Made by a program: the position numbers and the translations under genes. DNA of 41,933 nt, taken from the NCBI RefSeq assembly GCF_030646615.1, contig NZ_JAUSLG010000061.1, forward strand, positions 1 through 41,933. Reading direction: 5' to 3'. The DNA comes from Phenylobacterium sp. GTDB lineage: Bacteria > Pseudomonadota > Alphaproteobacteria > Caulobacterales > Caulobacteraceae. The notes beneath the pieces were generated by a model that did no database searches, was not told the origin of the DNA, and was given only the letters and a program-made list of their open reading frames with translations. Positions 39,685 through 41,933 of this stretch are shown piece after piece (within the stretch, counting starts at the first letter, position 1; each line of letters begins with the position of its first letter).

Positions 39685-39699
39685 CCCCTGATCAAGGGG
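39685..39699 (-). other. Short palindrome upstream of the DUF2087 gene
   Basis: CCCCT-GATCA-AGGGG, five pairs around a GATCA loop, 21 bases before the start codon on the minus strand. It could be a protein-binding site or a leader hairpin. The rest of the 268-base gap between this gene and pnp, apart from the pnp terminator, shows nothing recognisable. Confidence 0.3.
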
Positions 39700-39866
39700 C
39701 GTCGAGGTCACCGACTTTCGACCCGGCGCTTGATAGGACAAGCGGGGTGAGACATTCGAGGGCAGGTTTAGCTCCCCGATGTGCGGGGCGGTGACGCCTG
39801 GGTGAACTGCAGACCCTGGCGCGCTTCTACCAGCCCTTCAGCAGCAGGCAAGCTTGATCGCGGCCA

Positions 39867-39900
39867 CGAAAAAGGGCGGCCGCATCGCTGCGGCCGCCCT
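39867..39900 (-). terminator. pnp intrinsic terminator
   Basis: On the minus strand, AGGGCGGCCGCA-GCGA-TGCGGCCGCCCT is a perfect twelve-pair stem followed by five T (A-run at 39869-39873 on the plus strand). It begins 31 bases after the pnp stop. Confidence 0.88.
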
Positions 39901-39931
39901 CGTTCGTCGTCAGGATGGAGGAAGAGGCGGA

Positions 39932-41933
39932 TTAGGCCTCGGCCTCGGCCCCTTCCTTCTGGGACAGGTCTTCGCCGGTCACCTGGTCGACGACCTTCAT
40001 GGACAGGCGGGTCTTGCCGCGATCGTCGAAGCCCAGGAGCTTGACCTTCACTTCCTGGCCTTCGGTCAGGACGTCGGACACCTTGGCCACGCGCTCGTTG
40101 GAGATCTGGCTCACGTGGACCAGGCCGTCCTTGGCGCCGAAGAAGTTCACGAAGGCCCCGAAGTCGACCACCTTCACCACCTTGCCGGTGTAGATGGCGT
40201 TCAGCTCGGGCTCCGAGGCGATGGACTTGATCCAGTCGCGGGCCGCATCGATCTTGGACTGTTCCGAGGCGGCGATCTTGATCGTGCCGTCGTCGGAGAT
40301 GTCCACCTTGGCGCCGGTTTCGGCGACGATCTCACGGATCACCTTGCCGCCCGAACCGATGACTTCGCGGATCTTGTCGACCGCGATCTTCATGGTTTCG
40401 ATCTTGGGCGCGTATTCACCGAGCTCGGTGCGCGGCGCGTCCATGGCCTTGGTCATCTCATTCAGAATGTGCTGGCGGCCTTCCTTGGCCTGTTCCAGCG
40501 CCTTCTTCATGATCTCCTCGGTGATGCCGGCGATCTTGATGTCCATCTGCAGCGAGGTGATGCCATCAGCGGTGCCGGCGACCTTGAAGTCCATGTCGCC
40601 CAGGTGGTCTTCGTCGCCCAGGATGTCGGAGAGCACGGCGAAGCCGTCGGCCTCCAGGATCAGGCCCATGGCGATGCCGGAGACCGGCTTCTTCAGGGGC
40701 ACGCCCGCATCCATCATGGCCAGCGAAGCGCCGCAGACCGTGGCCATGGAGGAGGAGCCGTTGGACTCCAGGATCTCCGAGACCAGGCGGATGGTGTAGG
40801 GGAAGTCCTCCGTCGCCGGCAGGACCGGACGGACGGCGCGCCAGGCGAGCTTGCCGTGGCCGATTTCACGACGGCCGGGCGAACCCATGCGGCCAGCTTC
40901 CCCGACGCTGAAGGGAGGGAAGTTGTAGTGGAGAAGGAACTTCTCCTTGTAGGTGCCTTCCAGGGCGTCGATGAACTGCTCGTCGTCGCCGGTGCCCAGG
41001 GTGGCGACCACCAGGGCCTGGGTTTCGCCGCGGGTGAACAGGGCCGAGCCGTGGGCCCGGGGCAGGATGCCCACTTCCGAGACGATGGGGCGGACCTTGT
41101 CGACGGTGCGGCCGTCGATGCGCAGGCCAGTGTCGAGGATGCCGCGGCGGACGACGTCAGCCTCGAGCTCCTTGAACACGCCGCCCAGCTTCTGGCTGTC
41201 GGCGCCGTCGGGATTGGCTTCGGACTTGGCCATCGAGGCCATGGCCTTTTGCTTGGCCTGGCTGAGGGCTTCCTGGCGGTCCTGCTTCTTGGTGACCTTG
41301 TAGGCCGCGGCGATATCGGCCCCGACCAGGGTCTTCATCTGGCCCTTCAGCGCGTCGGTGTCGTCGGCGGCGAAGTCGAAGGGCTCCTTGGCCGAATGCT
41401 CGGCCAGGTCGATGATCGCTTCGATCACCGGCTGGATGGACTTGTGGGCGAAGGAGACGCCGCCCAGGACCTGCTCTTCGGTCAGTTCCTGGATTTCGGA
41501 TTCCACCATCATAACCGCATCGGCCGTACCGGCGACGACGAGGTCCATCTGGCTGGTTTTCAGCTCTTCCAGGGTCGGGTTGAGGACGTACTCACCCTCG
41601 ATGAAGCCGACGCGGGCCGCGGCGATCGGGCCCATGAAGGGGGCGCCGGAGATCACCAGGGCGGCCGAGGCGGCGACCATGGCGACGATGTCGGGATCGT
41701 TCTCCAGGTCGTGGGCCAGGACGGTGCAGACCACCTGGACTTCGTTCTTGAAGCCCTTGACGAACAGGGGGCGGATCGGACGGTCGATCAGGCGGGAGAC
41801 CAGGGTCTCCTTTTCCGAAGGCCGGCCTTCGCGCTTGAAGAAGCCGCCGGGGATCTTGCCCGCGGCGTAGGTCTTCTCCTGGTAGTTCACGGTCAGGGGG
41901 AAGAAGTCCTGGCCGGGCTTGGCGGACTTGGCG
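39932..41933 (-). CDS. pnp: Pnp, polyribonucleotide nucleotidyltransferase (5' end outside window)
   Basis: PNPase degrades RNA phosphorolytically from the 3' end and is part of the RNA degradosome. The visible part covers almost the whole protein. An apparent start at GTG 41890 is internal: the frame continues to the window edge with [19 protein letters not shown], which is standard PNPase sequence, so roughly 60 N-terminal residues are missing. Seen are [20 protein letters not shown], the second RNase PH core with [23 protein letters not shown], a KH domain ([13 protein letters not shown]) and a C-terminal S1 domain ([27 protein letters not shown]). An acidic tail EGAEAEA ends it. A strong terminator follows. 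In most proteobacteria rpsO precedes it, which would lie off the right edge. Confidence 0.97.
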   Translation of the reverse strand, partial: AKSAKPGQDFFPLTVNYQEKTYAAGKIPGGFFKREGRPSEKETLVSRLIDRPIRPLFVKGFKNEVQVVCTVLAHDLENDPDIVAMVAASAALVISGAPFMGPIAAARVGFIEGEYVLNPTLEELKTSQMDLVVAGTADAVMMVESEIQELTEEQVLGGVSFAHKSIQPVIEAIIDLAEHSAKEPFDFAADDTDALKGQMKTLVGADIAAAYKVTKKQDRQEALSQAKQKAMASMAKSEANPDGADSQKLGGVFKELEADVVRRGILDTGLRIDGRTVDKVRPIVSEVGILPRAHGSALFTRGETQALVVATLGTGDDEQFIDALEGTYKEKFLLHYNFPPFSVGEAGRMGSPGRREIGHGKLAWRAVRPVLPATEDFPYTIRLVSEILESNGSSSMATVCGASLAMMDAGVPLKKPVSGIAMGLILEADGFAVLSDILGDEDHLGDMDFKVAGTADGITSLQMDIKIAGITEEIMKKALEQAKEGRQHILNEMTKAMDAPRTELGEYAPKIETMKIAVDKIREVIGSGGKVIREIVAETGAKVDISDDGTIKIAASEQSKIDAARDWIKSIASEPELNAIYTGKVVKVVDFGAFVNFFGAKDGLVHVSQISNERVAKVSDVLTEGQEVKVKLLGFDDRGKTRLSMKVVDQVTGEDLSQKEGAEAEA

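Noticed and set aside
39932..41890. Complete pnp starting at GTG 41890
   Set aside because: The frame continues to the window edge with conserved PNPase sequence, so the gene is partial and the GTG encodes an internal valine.

Overview
The window is about 70% G+C chromosomal DNA from an alphaproteobacterium, most likely a member of Caulobacteraceae such as Phenylobacterium or a close relative. The evidence is a Caulobacter-type DnaA next to rpsT, an alphaproteobacterial GlnD, CcrM-type GANTC sites clustered before dnaA, a LigD with phosphoesterase-ligase-polymerase order, and small palindromic intergenic repeats of a kind I recall from this family. The lineage is inferred from protein similarity recalled without a database. 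No rRNA, tRNA, CRISPR array or recognisable replication origin was seen.

Layout. 1-1626 is accessory DNA: the right end of an IS66-family element abuts a visibly AT-richer ATPase/TOPRIM (OLD-type) nuclease gene that has lost its 5' end, including Walker A. 1627-2024 has no convincing gene. 2-9 kb holds glnD, a small P-loop kinase, and a divergent acyl-CoA cluster (CaiB transferase / acyl-CoA dehydrogenase and crotonase). 8.8-14.5 kb holds an exported M3 peptidase, murI, oxyR with a likely self-operator, a His-rich PadR regulator paired with DUF2218, and rraA. 14.6-18 kb holds an acyl-CoA ligase, a Cys-less thiolase-like protein and its DUF35 partner, which resembles a side-chain retro-aldolase set. 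18-22 kb holds purEK, a GGDEF cyclase translationally coupled to an RluF-like pseudouridine synthase, and an esterase. 22-29 kb holds otsB-otsA-ligD divergent from zwf. 28.8-38.9 kb is conserved core: coaBC-dut, a lipoprotein, ubiE-ubiB, mutM-GumN-crotonase-SGNH, rpsT and dnaA. The right edge holds a DUF2087 protein and pnp, which runs off the window.

How the genes work together. Several units show tight coupling: ATGA or TGATG overlaps in purE/purK, otsB/otsA, coaBC/dut, acyl-CoA dehydrogenase/crotonase and cyclase/pseudouridine synthase. OtsA and Zwf both draw on glucose-6-phosphate from a shared divergent intergenic region, and ligD follows otsBA, which suggests a desiccation or stationary-phase survival unit. 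The dnaA leader carries four GANTC sites, a C9 tract inside the likely promoter spacer, and a 22-codon upstream ORF whose stop overlaps the dnaA start.

The least explained items are the lipoprotein with a toxin-nuclease-like C-terminal pattern (30612-31115), the dnaA leader ORF, the IS66-cut nuclease, and two dispersed palindromic repeat families whose stems show compensatory changes.
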